Below are positions 1-11,052 of a stretch of DNA of 64,000 bases, piece by piece. Origin of the DNA: Malania oleifera (taxonomy: Eukaryota > Streptophyta > Magnoliopsida > Santalales > Ximeniaceae). Under the pieces are notes generated by a model. It did no database searches. It was not told where the DNA came from and worked only from the letters and a program-made list of their open reading frames with translations. Both the position numbers and the translations under genes were made by a program. Location of the stretch: NCBI RefSeq assembly GCF_029873635.1, contig NC_080417.1:33158214-33222213 (forward strand), given 5' to 3'. The first letter of the stretch is position 1; each line of letters begins with the position of its first letter.

Positions 1-748
1 ATTAGATCCCCCCAAATAAGTAGCCAAAACACACACAGGACCGTGAACCACAGTTCGACCGAGTTCGATTTCAAAAATAACCAATATAAACATAGTTCCC
101 CTTACTTTTTCCCCAGATAGCAAATCCTGAACTCTAAATAGCGAACCGAGTTCCAAAACCTACAAATCACAGTACAGAATATATTCACAAGACTGTTTCC
201 TTCAAAACTACCGGATCAGAAATGAAAACCGAGCCTTACCTCGATTTTATGCCAAAACCCAAAAATCTTCGAAATGGGATTTTAATCCGTAGAACTTGCA
301 GAGAATCCTTCCACAATCCTTGTGGTAACTTCAGATTCACGATTCTAACGACGATCGGTGAAGAAATCTAGAGAGAGGAAGTGTAGGGAGAGTTCTAGAT
401 ATATATATATATATATATATATATTTGAAGTTTCTTAATGGAGAAGTAATGAAATTTCTATTTATAGCCCCTTTGACCCGGGCAAACTCGTCTACGAGAT
501 GGTGTCCTTGTCGACGAGGCTCTATAGTCCTCTCATAGACGAGACGGTGGATTCGTCGACGAATCCTGATATCCCCGGTTTCCCAAAACTCCTCGGCTTC
601 TCCTCGCCGACGAGTCTCTAAACTTCGTCAACGAGACTTACATGGACTTTGTAGACGAACTTTGGCTTCATCAACAAAATCTGCCAAATTCCTAATTTGC
701 CCCTCTCTTATTTATTTAAACCCATTTATCACAGTTCGGGTTCTTACA
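1..748 (-). mobile_element. Tekay-type LTR, 3' LTR of element A, cut by window edge
   Basis: This is the first of three copies of the same long terminal repeat (others at 8,520-10,273 and about 13,901-15,793). On the minus strand it starts TGTAAGAACC at 748, directly after a purine-rich tract, and runs off the window at base 1. A TATA box lies at 458-467, so 748 to about 460 is U3. U3 holds a run of degenerate TTCGTCGACGAA palindromes (about 490-700). An AT microsatellite sits at about 400-423. The family call comes from the chromodomain-bearing pol genes inside the array. Confidence 0.85.
458..467 (-). promoter_or_regulatory. LTR TATA box
   Basis: The minus strand reads CTATAAATAG about 280 bases downstream of the LTR start. 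The equivalent boxes in the other two LTR copies are at about 9,985-9,994 and 15,501-15,510. This is the expected core promoter position for the retroelement transcript; activity is not shown. Confidence 0.6.
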
Positions 749-760
749 ACCTCCCCTCCT
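749..760 (-). other. Polypurine tract of element A
   Basis: The minus strand reads AGGAGGGGAGGT immediately before the LTR start at 748. This is the plus-strand primer site of LTR retroelements and it fixes the LTR boundary. The matching tract before the shared LTR is at 10,274-10,285. Confidence 0.75.
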
Positions 761-1059
761 TACAAAAATTTCATCCTCGAAATTTGCCATCTCTCGTTCA
801 CAAACTCATTCATACAATCAAATAATCGAACACATATATACCAATCTAGAGAAAATTTGACGACCACTACAGCGTAGCCCCATCATACACATACACATAC
901 ATACCCTCACTTATGGCGTATGAATACTGTGGTTACATATACAACAGTCTCAGGAGTTCACAATATACACACTCCCGACAACTAACCACCTATCGCAACC
1001 CATAGTAGGATCATGTACAAGTGCTCAAAACAACTGTGGATACTTCCGACGTATTTCCG

Positions 1060-2288
1060 TTTCTAGTTCCCAAGAAGCTTCCTTAACTTTGTGGTTCCAC
1101 CACAATACCTTCACCAACAGTATACCTTGGGCTCAACTTGCCCTTCCTCCCAAATCTCATCACCCCTTTCATCGAAGCAATATGCAGAAATACCTTACCT
1201 CCCACTTCGAACTCTAACTCACGGCGATGAACATCTGCGTAACTCTTCTTCTGACTCTAAGCTGATCTATTCGTCTCTCGGATCAAACCCACCTTCTCAA
1301 ACGCCTGCTGCACAAGTTCATGTCCTAACACCTGACGTTCACCAACCTCATCCCAACATAAAGAAGATCGACACCTCTGACCATACAAAGCCTCGAACGG
1401 TGCCATCCCGATACTAGACTGGAAGTTGTTATTATAAGCGAACTCTATAAGTGGCATAAACTGTATCCAGCTACCACCAAAGTCTAATACACAAGCTCGT
1501 AACATATCTTCCAAAATCTGTATCGTCCTCTCCAACTTTCCATCAGTCTGGGGGTGGAATGTTGTACTGAAAGTAAGCTTCATCCCCAGTGCCTCCTGTA
1601 AACTCGGCCAAAATCGAAAAGTAAACCTCGGGTCTCGATCTGACACAATGGACACCGGCACCCCGTGTATTCTCACAATCTCATGCACATACAACTTCGC
1701 CAGCCTACTTATAGGATAGCTAACTTTCATTGGTATGAAATGGGCAGATTTCAACAATTTATCCATGATCACCCAAATAGCATTCTGCCCGTGAAGTATT
1801 GGCGGCAATCCGGTCAAAAAATCCAAGGAAATATGCTCCCATTTCCACACCAAAATGGGCAAAGGCTGCAATGGCCCTGCCGGACTCTGATGTTCAGCTT
1901 TCACTTGCTGACACATCAGACACTGCTCCACAAACTGAGCAATCTGCCTCTTCATACCAGACCACCAGAAGGTCTCGCGCAAGTCCCGATACATCTTTGT
2001 GCTAACAGGATGTATCGTATACATAAAACGATGCACCTCCTCTAAAATCGTCCTTCTGATCTCAACATTGTTCGGAACACACAGTCTGGTCCCAAACCTC
2101 AATACACCTTCCTCAGAAATGTTAAACTCTGTAGCCAGTCCCTGCCGTACATTTTCCATAACTTCTGCCAACTCTGCATCACTAGCCTGCGCGGCTTTTA
2201 TACGCTCAAACAAGGTCTGTTGGATCACCAAACTAGCGATGAAAGCCTGATGATCACCAGACACAAACTCTGTACCTGAGCTCTCCAA
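1060..2288 (-). pseudogene. Integrase of element A with chromodomain remnant
   Basis: An open stretch of 343 codons (2,288 to 1,257) covers most of a Ty3/gypsy integrase. The HHCC zinc-binding module is visible (two His seven residues apart, then CLMC). The D,D,E catalytic residues are in SLDFLTGLP, IVSDRDPRF and DGKLERTIQ. The tail after SPLCWDEVGERQVLG should run into a chromodomain, but compared with element B about 250 bases are missing between about 1,123 and 1,124. Only the last chromodomain residues remain at 1,060-1,120. Integrase inserts the cDNA; chromodomain integrases of this clade are thought to target heterochromatin. Confidence 0.85.
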
Positions 2289-2306
2289 ATCCCGTTTGAT
2301 GTGACA

Positions 2307-2790
2307 CTAAGTTACAATCGCAGACACAACCGTAGGTCTTAACTTCTGACTCAACGCATCAGCCACCACATTAGCCTTCCCCGGGTGATAACTGATCGTG
2401 CAATCGTAATATTTAATCAACTCTAGCCACCGCTTCTGCCTCCTGTTCAACTCCTTCTGTGTGAAGAAATACCTGAGGCTCTTATGGTCAGTGAAGATCT
2501 CACACTGGACCCTGTATAAATAATGTCGCCAGATCTTTAGTGCATATACCACAGCAGCCAATTCCAGATCATGCGTAGGGTAATTCTTCTCGTACTTTTT
2601 CAATTGCCGAGACGCATATGCGACTACCTTACCTTGCTGCATAAGCACACATCCTAGGCCTTTTAGAGACGCGTCGCTATAAATCACAAATCCACCATCC
2701 CCCGAAGGAATGGTCAACACTAGAGCAGTAACCAGCCAGTGCTTCAACTCCTAAAAGCACTGCTCACAATCACTAGTCCAGTCAAATTAT
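2307..2790 (-). pseudogene. RNase H domain of element A
   Basis: A 146-codon open stretch (2,747 to 2,307) encodes a Ty3/gypsy RNase H. Acidic residues are visible in [21 protein letters not shown] and VVADALS. It follows the reverse transcriptase and precedes integrase, separated from both by in-frame stops (for example just after 2,747). The domain degrades the RNA strand of the hybrid during reverse transcription. It is part of a broken polyprotein, not an independent gene. Confidence 0.85.
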
Positions 2791-3282
2791 ACTCCCTTCC
2801 TGGTCAATCGTGTCAGAGGTCTAGACAATTTAGAGAAATCCTCTATGAATTAACGATAGTAGCTCACCAGTCCTAGAAAACTCCGAATCTCCTGCACATT
2901 CTTCGGCCTTACCCAGTCGACCACAGCCTCAATCTTGCTAGGATCAACTAATATACCATCCCTAATAACCACATGGCCTAAAAACGCAATCTGACTCAAC
3001 CAGAACTCACACTTCTTTAGTTTAGCATATAACTTCTTCTCCCGTAGAATCTGTAATACTAACCTCAAATGTTCCACGTGCTCTTCCGTACTCCTCGAGT
3101 ATACTAGAATGTCATCAATGAATACCACCACGAATCGATCTAGGTACTCATGGAAAACCTTGTTCATCATATCCATGAACACCACCGGAGCATTCTTCAA
3201 CCCAAAAGGCATGACTAAGAACTCATAGTGGCCATATCTTGTTCGAAAAGTTGTCTTCGCTACATCCTCTGCTCTGACCCTC
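2791..3282 (-). pseudogene. Reverse transcriptase, C-terminal half, element A
   Basis: The stretch 3,212 to 2,850 encodes the palm region with [11 protein letters not shown] and the catalytic [10 protein letters not shown] motif, both aspartates present, then the connection FLGLVSYYR. It is separated from its N-terminal half (4,989-5,463) by the solo LTR at 3,283-4,988, so the two halves were continuous before that insertion. Stops occur toward 2,850. Confidence 0.85.
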
Positions 3283-4111
3283 TGATTACGTGCCGAAACT
3301 GCGTAATTGGATGTTTAACCCAGGCTTTACTGTTTATATTTTTAACTAAATGTCCAAAATTGTCCAATATTTTAATAAAGTGCCAAAATCATCATTCTTG
3401 AACTTTATTGCACTATTTATGAAGTTTTGGTATTTTTTTGTCGTAGGAAAATTCTCGAGAACCAAAACCGATACCTGTTCGTATTTCATACATAACTTTT
3501 CCGTCTGAGCTCCGATCGAGACGATTCAAATTTCTAGAGAAAGAGGAAAGGATTATATACAACTTTCATGTTTTTAGTTTTATGAGATACAAGTTCTAGA
3601 AGAGTCAGATTTGCGATGAACAGAGAATGAAAAAAATGAAAAAATATAGCAATTCGGGTCAACTCCAATTTGGTCAAGTTGCCGGGTCGGGTCTCCTATC
3701 CGGGTCTAGGGCTTTCCCCCCTATCCTATTTAACCCTTCTCTTCCTCTTCCTGTGGAGACAGCCCCCAGGGCTCCCCATTCTCCTCTTCCCCATTCTCCT
3801 CTTCTCCTTCTTCTTCTTCTTCTTCTTTAGTTTGTTTTTTTTTTTTTGTTCTTTTAAATTCTGCTTTGCTCTCTTTCCCTTTTCTCTATTCTCTGTTCTC
3901 CTTCCCTTTATCCCTCTCTCTCTCTCACTCAAACCTCTTTTGCCCATTGTTGCCGCAGCACAAAAAGCTCTTGCTGCACTTTGTTGCTCTCTTCGACGGC
4001 CGCCAACAGCACCAACAGATCCGTGAGCCACTCTCCCGCTGTTCCTTGCTCCATGCCACAGCCGCGAACCAACCCACACACAGCCGCAGCTGCTGCCACA
4101 GCTCCGTGGAT

Positions 4112-4152
<41 letters not shown>

Positions 4153-4988
4153 CCTTTCTTTCTTTCCTTTATTTACTTTTCTTTGAATCTTTGAATATTG
4201 AAGAAAGTTTAGTTTTTTTTTTTTTTTTAATGTTATTGGAGTTTTCTTTCTTTTTGTTTAAGTTGAGTAATGTTGGGTATTTCATTATTGTTAAATTAAT
4301 CTCTTTGTTTATCTAATTGATAGTTATTTTAATTTAGCATTCTTAATTAAATTCAGATATTTTTTTTGTCGAAATTCGATTTAGTTAGGGTTTATGATTA
4401 GTAAAGGTTGTGTTTTTATTGTGTTCCGTTATTGTTTACGTTTTTCAAATTTCCGTTGAATTCATGTTTGCATTTAAATTGTGAGTCTTGATTTGATCTC
4501 TTAATTATGCTAAAGGTTCGATTTTTAGTAGGTTCGGTTTTTTTTTAGTATGTGTCTAGTTTAGTTTCCATTGTGCGTTTTTAATTCCATGTTCTAGGTT
4601 GCCATTTTTAATTAACGCGTGTTCCAGTGTTTCCTTAAGTAGACTAGGGTTTTCATTATTGTTATTTTAATTCCATGTTTAAAGTTTCCATTTTTAGTTA
4701 GTATAATCTAGTGTTTCCTTAAGTAAACTAGGGTTTTCATTATTGTTATTTAATTTCGTGCGTGATAGTTTTAGGACTTTAATTTGTGTTTTCATTTAAG
4801 TCTCCACAATCTTGAAAACCCGAATCTGAACTGAGTTCAGTACCTTTTTAATTTCGATTGGAAGAAAGTAAAATCTGAGATTAAAACGCATTCCCTGAGG
4901 AGACGATCTAGCCCTTGGGCTTAATATTACACGATAGAACTCCTATACTTGGGATAGCTTTCGAGCTGCTCATTTTTTGAGTGAGTCA
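3283..4988 (+). mobile_element. Solo LTR of a different gypsy-like family inside element A
   Basis: The insert begins TGATTACGTG and ends GTGAGTCA, so it has TG...CA ends, and it is flanked by the 5-base direct repeat CCCTC (3,278-3,282 and 4,989-4,993). Removing it together with one repeat restores the reverse transcriptase reading seen intact at 6,220-6,250. It has no coding domains. A pyrimidine-rich block (about 3,770-4,150, including a CT run at 4,110-4,150) and a stretch of short TTTCC/AGGGTTT-like repeats (about 4,560-4,750) lie inside. It is 1,706 bases, which fits a single LTR left by LTR-LTR recombination. The source family is unassigned; the sequence resembles none of the other elements here. 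Confidence 0.75.
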
Positions 4989-5463
4989 CCCTCACCTGAT
5001 GATATCCTAACCGCAAGTCGATCTTCGAAAAGACCCGCGTCCCCGGCAATTGGTCAAAGAGATCATCTATACGCGGTAAAGGATAACGATTCTTCACAGT
5101 TACCTTGTTAATCTCACGATAATCAATGCACATCCGCATTGACCCGTCCTTCTTATTCACAAACAATACTAGAGCTCCCCAGGGCGAAACACTAGGTCAA
5201 ATGAAACCCCTGTCCAGTAATTCCTGCAAATCCTCCTTCAACTCTTGAAGTTCCGCTGGAGCCATCCGGTACGGAGCTTTAGAGACCGGTGCCTTACCGG
5301 GTAGCAACTCTATCGCAAACTCCACCTCACGATCTGGAGGTAAACCAAGTAAATCATTTGGAAACACATCCAGGAATTCACTAACTACCCGAATGTCTTC
5401 GAGTCTCAACTCATCCAGTGGCGGTTCCTTCATATAAGTTAGGTACCCCTGACATCTGTCCAA
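4989..5463 (-). pseudogene. Reverse transcriptase, N-terminal half, element A (second copy)
   Basis: The minus strand encodes [35 protein letters not shown] and [14 protein letters not shown], the standard fingers and palm start of Tekay reverse transcriptases, including the first catalytic Asp. A stop near 5,195 separates the two open stretches (5,463-5,197 and 5,166 to the solo LTR). The same segment occurs again at 6,081-6,706, so this is one half of an internal duplication. Confidence 0.85.
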
Positions 5464-5960
5464 GAGTAGCCATCTTTTCTGTAGTGCCTACAGAATCTGT
5501 GGCACTGGACGCACACACGATTCCACGAATTCATACTCCTACTCCCTAGCAGGTCTGAAAACTACCACCTTCCTATGACAGTCGATCACAGCATAACTGG
5601 AGAACAACCAATCCATCCCCAGAATGACGTCGAACCCCGACATGTCGTATACTACAAGATTCACCGGTAGCAGGTCTCCTAAATTTCCACTGGGCAGTTT
5701 ACCAACATCTTCCTACAAAAAGATACACTCCCAAATAGCGTAGTAACAGATAACACCTCATTCATGTCTCAGGTCTCAACCCCACATCGTCCCACAAAAT
5801 TCATAGATACAAAAGAATAGGTTGCACCCGAATCAAACAGAACAAAAGCTTTATTCGAAAGCAATAATAAGGTACCTATCACCACGTTACCTGCATGCTC
5901 AGCGTCCACTAGAGTAAGAGAGTATACTCTGGCCGGAGCTATATTCGTCTGAGTGGTTCC
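5464..5960 (-). pseudogene. Aspartic protease region, element A (second copy)
   Basis: Translation with frame changes gives the retropepsin-type protease: LFDSGAT (active site), MNEVLSVTT, PVEI, FWGWIG and CRRKVVVF. It has several stops and frameshifts and is more decayed than the copy at 6,722-7,180. It lies between a zinc knuckle (about 6,025-6,070) and the reverse transcriptase N-half, as expected in gag-pol. Confidence 0.75.
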
Positions 5961-6024
5961 TCAAGGTATCTGATTGCTCCCTCGGTTCCTACTAAATGCA
6001 GGCACATCTCGCCTTGATGCTCAA

Positions 6025-6080
6025 CAATCACGAGCCATGTGACCTAGCTAGCCACAGTTGTAGAAGTTACCCTCAAATGA
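6025..6080 (-). pseudogene. Gag zinc knuckle (second copy) and duplication junction
   Basis: The minus strand reads NFYNCG, a stop, then LGHMARDC, a CCHC knuckle of Gag nucleocapsid. Immediately upstream in the sense direction (about 6,085) the sequence is reverse transcriptase (FHEYLDRF), so this point joins reverse transcriptase directly to gag. It marks a head-to-tail internal duplication in element A. Confidence 0.7.
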
Positions 6081-6706
6081 CCCTCAAATCGATCTAGGTA
6101 CTCATGGAAAACCCTATTCATCATATCCATAAACACCGCAGAAGCATTCATCAACCCAAATGGCATGACCAAGAACTCGTAGTGGCCATATCTGGTTTGG
6201 AAAGCAGCCTTCGCTACATCCTCCGCTCTAACCCTCACCTGATGATATCCTGACCGCAAGTCAATCTTTGAAAAGACCCGCGTTCCCTACAACTGGTCAA
6301 AGAGATCATCTATACGAGGTAAAGGATAGCAATTTTTAACAGTTACCTTATTAATCTCACAGTAATCAATGCACATCCGCATCGACTCATCCTTCTTCTT
6401 CACAAACAATACTGGAGCTCCCCAGGGCAAAACACTAGGTCGAATGAATCCCCTGTCCAGTAATTCCTGTAACTACTCCTTCAACTCCCGAAGTTCTGCT
6501 AGAACCATCCGGTACGGAGCTTTAGAGATCGGTGCCTTACCAGGTCGCAACTCTATCGCAAACTCCACTTCACAATCTGGAGGTAAACTAGGTAAATCAT
6601 TTGGAAACACATTCGGGAACTCGCTAACTACCCGAATATCCTCGAGTCTCAACTCATCCCGCGGCGGTTCCTTCATACAAGTTAGGTACCTCTGACATCC
6701 ATCCAA
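6081..6706 (-). pseudogene. Reverse transcriptase, N-terminal portion, element A (first copy)
   Basis: The first copy of the duplicated segment runs from DELRLEDIRVVSEF through [11 protein letters not shown], the YREI region and [17 protein letters not shown] to FHEYLDRF, where it breaks into gag sequence. Its uninterrupted [12 protein letters not shown] stretch shows how the site occupied by the solo LTR at 3,283-4,988 looked before insertion. A stop replaces a residue near 6,472. Confidence 0.85.
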
Positions 6707-6721
6707 GAGTAGCCTCCTCGC

Positions 6722-7180
6722 CTATAGTGCCGATAAAATCTGTTGCGCTGGACACACACATGATCCCACGAATTCGTACTCCTGCTCCCCAAGAGGTTTG
6801 AAAACTACCACCTTCCTACGACAGTCCATCACAACATAACTGGAGAACAACCAATCCATCCCCAGACTGACATCGAACCCTGACATGTCATATACAACAA
6901 GATTTACCAGCAGCAGCTTTCCCTGAATTTCCACTGGGCAGTCTACCAACATCTTCTTACAGAAAGATACACTCCCAGATAGTGTAGTAACAGATAACAC
7001 CTCATTCATGTCTTGGGTTTTAGTCCCCCACCGTCCAACAAAACTCACAAATACAAAAGAGTGGGTTGCACCCGAATCAAATACAACAGAAGCCTTATTC
7101 GAAAGCAATAATAAGGTACCTGTCACCATGTTCCCTGCATGCTCAGCGTCCGCTGGAGTAAGAGAGTATACTCTGTCCGG
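6722..7180 (-). pseudogene. Aspartic protease, element A (first copy)
   Basis: An open stretch of 135 codons (7,129 to 6,722) includes the active-site DSGATHSF, the LGMDWL flap-proximal segment and CRRKVVVF. It follows the gag zinc knuckle and leads into reverse transcriptase, the normal position for protease in a Ty3/gypsy polyprotein. The domain cleaves the polyprotein. It looks structurally complete, but it sits in a polyprotein interrupted on both sides. Confidence 0.85.
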
Positions 7181-7259
7181 AGCTGTATTTGTCTGAATGG
7201 TTCCCCGAGGTATTTGATTGCTCCCTCAGTTCCCACTGAATGTAGGCACATCTCGCCTT

Positions 7260-8195
7260 ATTGCATGACAATCACGAAACATGTGACCTGATTAGCCACA
7301 GTTGTAGCAGTTACCTCCAAACGACCGGCACTCACCCTCGTGTCATTTATGGCATCGGGTACAACATCCACGAGTTTGGCTCATTTAAGAATCCTGGCAC
7401 TCGGTATTCTGACGGTAACCCAAGCCCTTGCTCCTCTTCTTCCACAATCCCTGATGAGATCATGTTTGAGAACCAAAAGGTAATGTCCTCTTCCTCGATT
7501 CCTGATCCACCTTATCCTCTCGGATACCGGTCTCAATCACCATGGCTTTATCCACCAACACCGAGAACTCACGGATCTGAAGCATACCCACTAATCTACA
7601 GATATCCTTCCTCAAACCCTTCTCGAACCTCTAAGTCTTCTCATACTCGCTCGAGATCAGACATGGTGCAAAGCAGGATAGCTCTATGTACCAAGCCGCA
7701 TACCCCTGCACTGTCATACTCCCCTGAGTCAGAGTAGAAAACTCATCCGCCTTCGCATCATGTACAGAAGTCGGAAAGTATCTGTCAAAGAACACCTCCT
7801 TGAAATTGCTCCACGTCATCTCCTCTGAACCGGCTCTCTGCTTCTCCAGCAGACTCACCGCAGTCCACCATCGACTCGCCTCCCCATACAGCTGGAAGGT
7901 GGCATAAAGGACTCGCTGCCTATCCGTGTAGTGCAGGACTTCCAAGATCCTCTCAGTCTTCTCCACCCAATCCTCTGCTATCATCGGGTCAGGTCCTCCA
8001 GAGAACATCGGAGGATGCATGCATGTGAACCTCTCCATGGTGCATCCTACAGCAAACAGGAGAGCGCTCGTGTCTCCTTACACTCCGCTTGATCTCTTGT
8101 AACACATACCTCGTCAAACCTCAAGGCACAGAAGAGGACTCATCACTCGCAGTCTCCTGGGAACCACTTCCCAAGTCATTATCCTTGGGCTCCAT
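7260..8195 (-). pseudogene. Gag of element A
   Basis: A plausible gag start is the ATG at 8,195 (MEPKDNDLGSGSQ), about 310 bases past the primer binding site. An in-frame TGA comes soon after. The capsid part is open from 8,038 to 7,631 (DWVEKTERILEVL, ASRWWTAV, FKEVFFDRYFP: the Retrotrans_gag signature), then shifts frame and continues to a CCHC knuckle near 7,285-7,340 (NCYNCG, stop, SGHMFRDC). Gag forms the virus-like particle. It is broken by at least two stops and a frameshift. Confidence 0.8.
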
Positions 8196-8504
8196 TTTGT
8201 AACACAATAGGAATCTATCAGTATCCCTACAACACATACAGTTAACACAATGATCTACACTAATCATGTTAACTACTCCCTGCTAGGCTAGCTCTGTCCT
8301 GTCACACTAACATGAAAGTCGTCAATGATCTGCCTTACTTTTACTGAAATCGTCATCTCAGGAAAAACACAAAATACCGTCGACAAATCTTGGTCTAGCA
8401 ACCGAACAATCCTCAACCAACTTTACCCATATCCAACATCCTATACTCTGGTATGTAATCACAGCTAAGCCTAACCAAGTCTACAAGACCTAACAACCTG
8501 GTTA

Positions 8505-8516
8505 GCTCTGATACCA
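8505..8516 (-). other. Primer binding site of element A (tRNA-iMet)
   Basis: The minus strand reads TGGTATCAGAGC, complementary to the 3' end of plant initiator methionine tRNA. It begins four bases after the LTR end at 8,520. The stretch between it and gag (8,196-8,504) is untranslated leader with nothing else recognisable. Confidence 0.9.
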
Positions 8517-8519
8517 AGC

Positions 8520-10273
8520 TGTCACGCCCCGAACCCCGCAATGGGACCCAAGGGTGAAAATGTACCTAACATGTCCTTATATCATACAATTCATCCATAG
8601 ATATAGTACCAAGGATGAGGGTCCGACCTTGTGGGGTTTCCAGACACCCTAAACACATCCATATACAATCATATACGCAGCGGAGAAAGGTCATTCTATA
8701 TATATACAGTACTATACCAGAGTCTATACAAGAGCAGAACACGGCTCTATAAAAAACGTATAAACGGGTGCCCAAATACATCTCAAAATGGCAACCCACC
8801 CAAAATACAATCGTAGCACCAAGCGCTAACCGCAGTACACCGGCCACTACACTCCCTACACTAGGACGCTAGTTCCGGTTACTCGAAGGACCTGAAAAAA
8901 TGTACGTACAGTAAGGGTGAGACACCACTTAGTAAGGAAGAACACAAGTTATATCGGTGTGTGGCATTTGAGTGTTATCATGATGCAACATACACGCAGT
9001 TAAATGCAGTTCCGGCCCGAAGCCGGCTCGCGACATACGACGTTGGACTATAGCCAACCCACGTAATATGGTGCCACTGGCACATGGCTTGTCCCCGACT
9101 TCCATGGCATCGTACCGGCGCTAACTGGTGGATTCACACCCTTCGGCCTGATCTGCCGGAATAGGCTCACGCCCTCATATATAGAGCCGGACACTCTGTC
9201 AATCTATGGCCAGCGATTTCATACGCCCTCGGATATAGAGCTGGACACTCTCAGTACTTGGATTAATTCAGAACCGTGTTCCTATTAGCATTTCAACCAA
9301 TCACACGCACATGCATGCTCATATAACCAAACAAATCACACCCATTTGTTAATCTAAAATCATGGTTTTCTAAACATATACAGTTTAAAACAAGTCAAGG
9401 TACGGTCATCCCTATAACACAGTATAAATCAACATTTATGCTTGGTTTTCTACAAAACCAAGGATGCAGCCCATCGCCCCCTTTTTTCCCAAAACTGCAA
9501 TAATGAAAAACCCATAGTTTTCCCCATTAGAAGCCCCCAAATAAGTAGCCAAAATACACACAGGACCGTGAACTACAGTTTTACCGAGTCCGATTTCAAA
9601 AATAACCGATATAACACAATTCCCCTTACCTTTTTCCCCGAATAGCAAATCCCAAACTCTAAAGTCCCTAAACAGCGAATCGAGTTCCAAAACCTACAAC
9701 CAACAGTACAAAAGATATTCACAACACTATTCTCTACTAAACTATCGAATCAGAATTGAAAACCGAGCCTTGCCTCGATTTTACGCCAAAACTCAAAAAT
9801 CTCCGAAACGGGATTCCGATCCGTAGAACTTGTAGAGAATCCTTCCACGATCCTCATGGTAACCTCAAATTAACAATTCTCATAACGAACGATGAAGAAA
9901 TCTAGAGAGAGGAAGTGTAGGGAGAGTTCTAGAGAGAGAGATATATAGGATTTAGTTTTCTTAGTTGAGAAGTACAGAAAATTGATATTTATAGCCCTTT
10001 TGACTCGGGCATCCTTGTTGACGAAATGGTGTCCTCGTCGACGAGGTCATATAGACAGCTCGTCGATGAGATGATGGATTTGTCAACGAATCCTAATATC
10101 TCCATTTTCCCAAGACCCCTCGGCTCCTTATCGACGAGCTTCTGAACTTCGTCAACGAAAGATATAAGGCCTTCGTTGACGAACTCTAGCTTCGTCAACA
10201 AAGCCCGTTCAAATTTCAATTTTACCCCTCTATTATTTATTTAAACCCATATATCACGGTTTGAGTTCTTACA
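8520..10273 (-). mobile_element. Shared Tekay LTR between elements A and B
   Basis: A full LTR of 1,754 bases, TGTAAG...GTGACA on the minus strand. On its low-coordinate side it is followed by the primer binding site of element A; on its high-coordinate side it is preceded by the polypurine tract of element B (10,274-10,285). One LTR therefore serves as 5' LTR of A and 3' LTR of B. It contains a TATA box (about 9,985-9,994) and the U3 TTCGTCGACGAA-like motif array (about 10,017-10,200). Confidence 0.85.
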
Positions 10274-10559
10274 TCCTCCCCTTCTTACAAAAATTTCGTC
10301 CTCGAAATTTGCCATCTCTCATTCATACAACTCAATATACAAACACAATTCTCTAAGAATAACACTGGCGACTACTGTAGCGCAGCCCCATTATACACAT
10401 ACACATATATACCCTCACTTATGGCGGAGGAATACCGTGGTTACATATACAACTGTCTCAGGAGTTCACAATATACATACACATTCTTGACGACTAACCA
10501 CCTATCCCAACCCAAAGTAGGATAACATACAAGTGCTCAAAACAACTGTGGATACTTCC

Positions 10560-11052
10560 AACGTATTTCCGTTTCTAGTTCCCAAGAAGCTTCCTCAACC
10601 TCATGGTTTCACCACAATACCTTCACTAAGGGCATCTCTTTGGTACAAAGCTTCTGAACTTTACGATCCAGAACCTGAACAGGTATCTCCTCATACGTTA
10701 AAGTATCCCTAATTTCCAACTCATTATAGCTGATAATATGTAAAGGATCCAACACGTACCTCCTCAACATGGATACGTGAAACACATTGTGGACCCTCGA
10801 GAGTGCTGGGGGTAGTGCGATCCTATAGGCTACCGAACCCACTCGCTCAAGAACCTCGAATGGTCTGATATACCTCGGGCTCAGCTTGCCCTTCCTTCCA
10901 AATCTCATCACCCCTTTCATCGGAGCGATACGCACAAATACCTTACCCCCCACCTCAAACTCTAACTCACGACAGCGAACATCTGTGTAACTCTTCTGCC
11001 GTCTCTGGGTTGATTTATTCCTCTCTCGGATCAAACCCACCTTCTCAGACAT
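10560..11052 (-). pseudogene. Integrase C-terminus and chromodomain, element B
   Basis: The stretch encodes the GPY/F-like integrase tail ([36 protein letters not shown]) followed by a chromodomain: [21 protein letters not shown], then an in-frame TGA, then NHEVEEASWELE and a stop after YPQLF. This domain order identifies a chromovirus and the HVSMLRRYV text is typical of the Tekay/Del clade. The TGA replaces a basic residue usually found after VLW. Confidence 0.85.

Larger units (their letters stand above)
749..8519 (-). mobile_element. Tekay chromovirus element A, internal region (decayed)
   Basis: Read right to left on the minus strand, the order is primer binding site, gag, protease, reverse transcriptase, then a repeated block of zinc knuckle, protease and reverse transcriptase N-half, then reverse transcriptase C-half, RNase H, integrase and a chromodomain remnant. 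This is Ty3/gypsy order (integrase after RNase H). The element is inactive: it has many in-frame stops, a solo-LTR insertion at 3,283-4,988, an internal duplication of about 1.1 kb, and a deletion of roughly 250 bases after integrase relative to element B. Confidence 0.85.

Noticed and set aside
1091..1417. Plus-strand frames opposite the integrase genes (also 1,665-2,045 and 11,488-11,832)
   Set aside because: They overlap minus-strand integrase with recognisable catalytic motifs and have no match to any family.
3627..4316. Phe/Leu/Ser-rich frames of 106-118 codons
   Set aside because: They are translations of CT- and T-rich low-complexity sequence inside the solo LTR.
7261..7737. 158-codon plus-strand frame
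   Set aside because: It is antisense to gag of element A, which carries the gag capsid and zinc-knuckle motifs.
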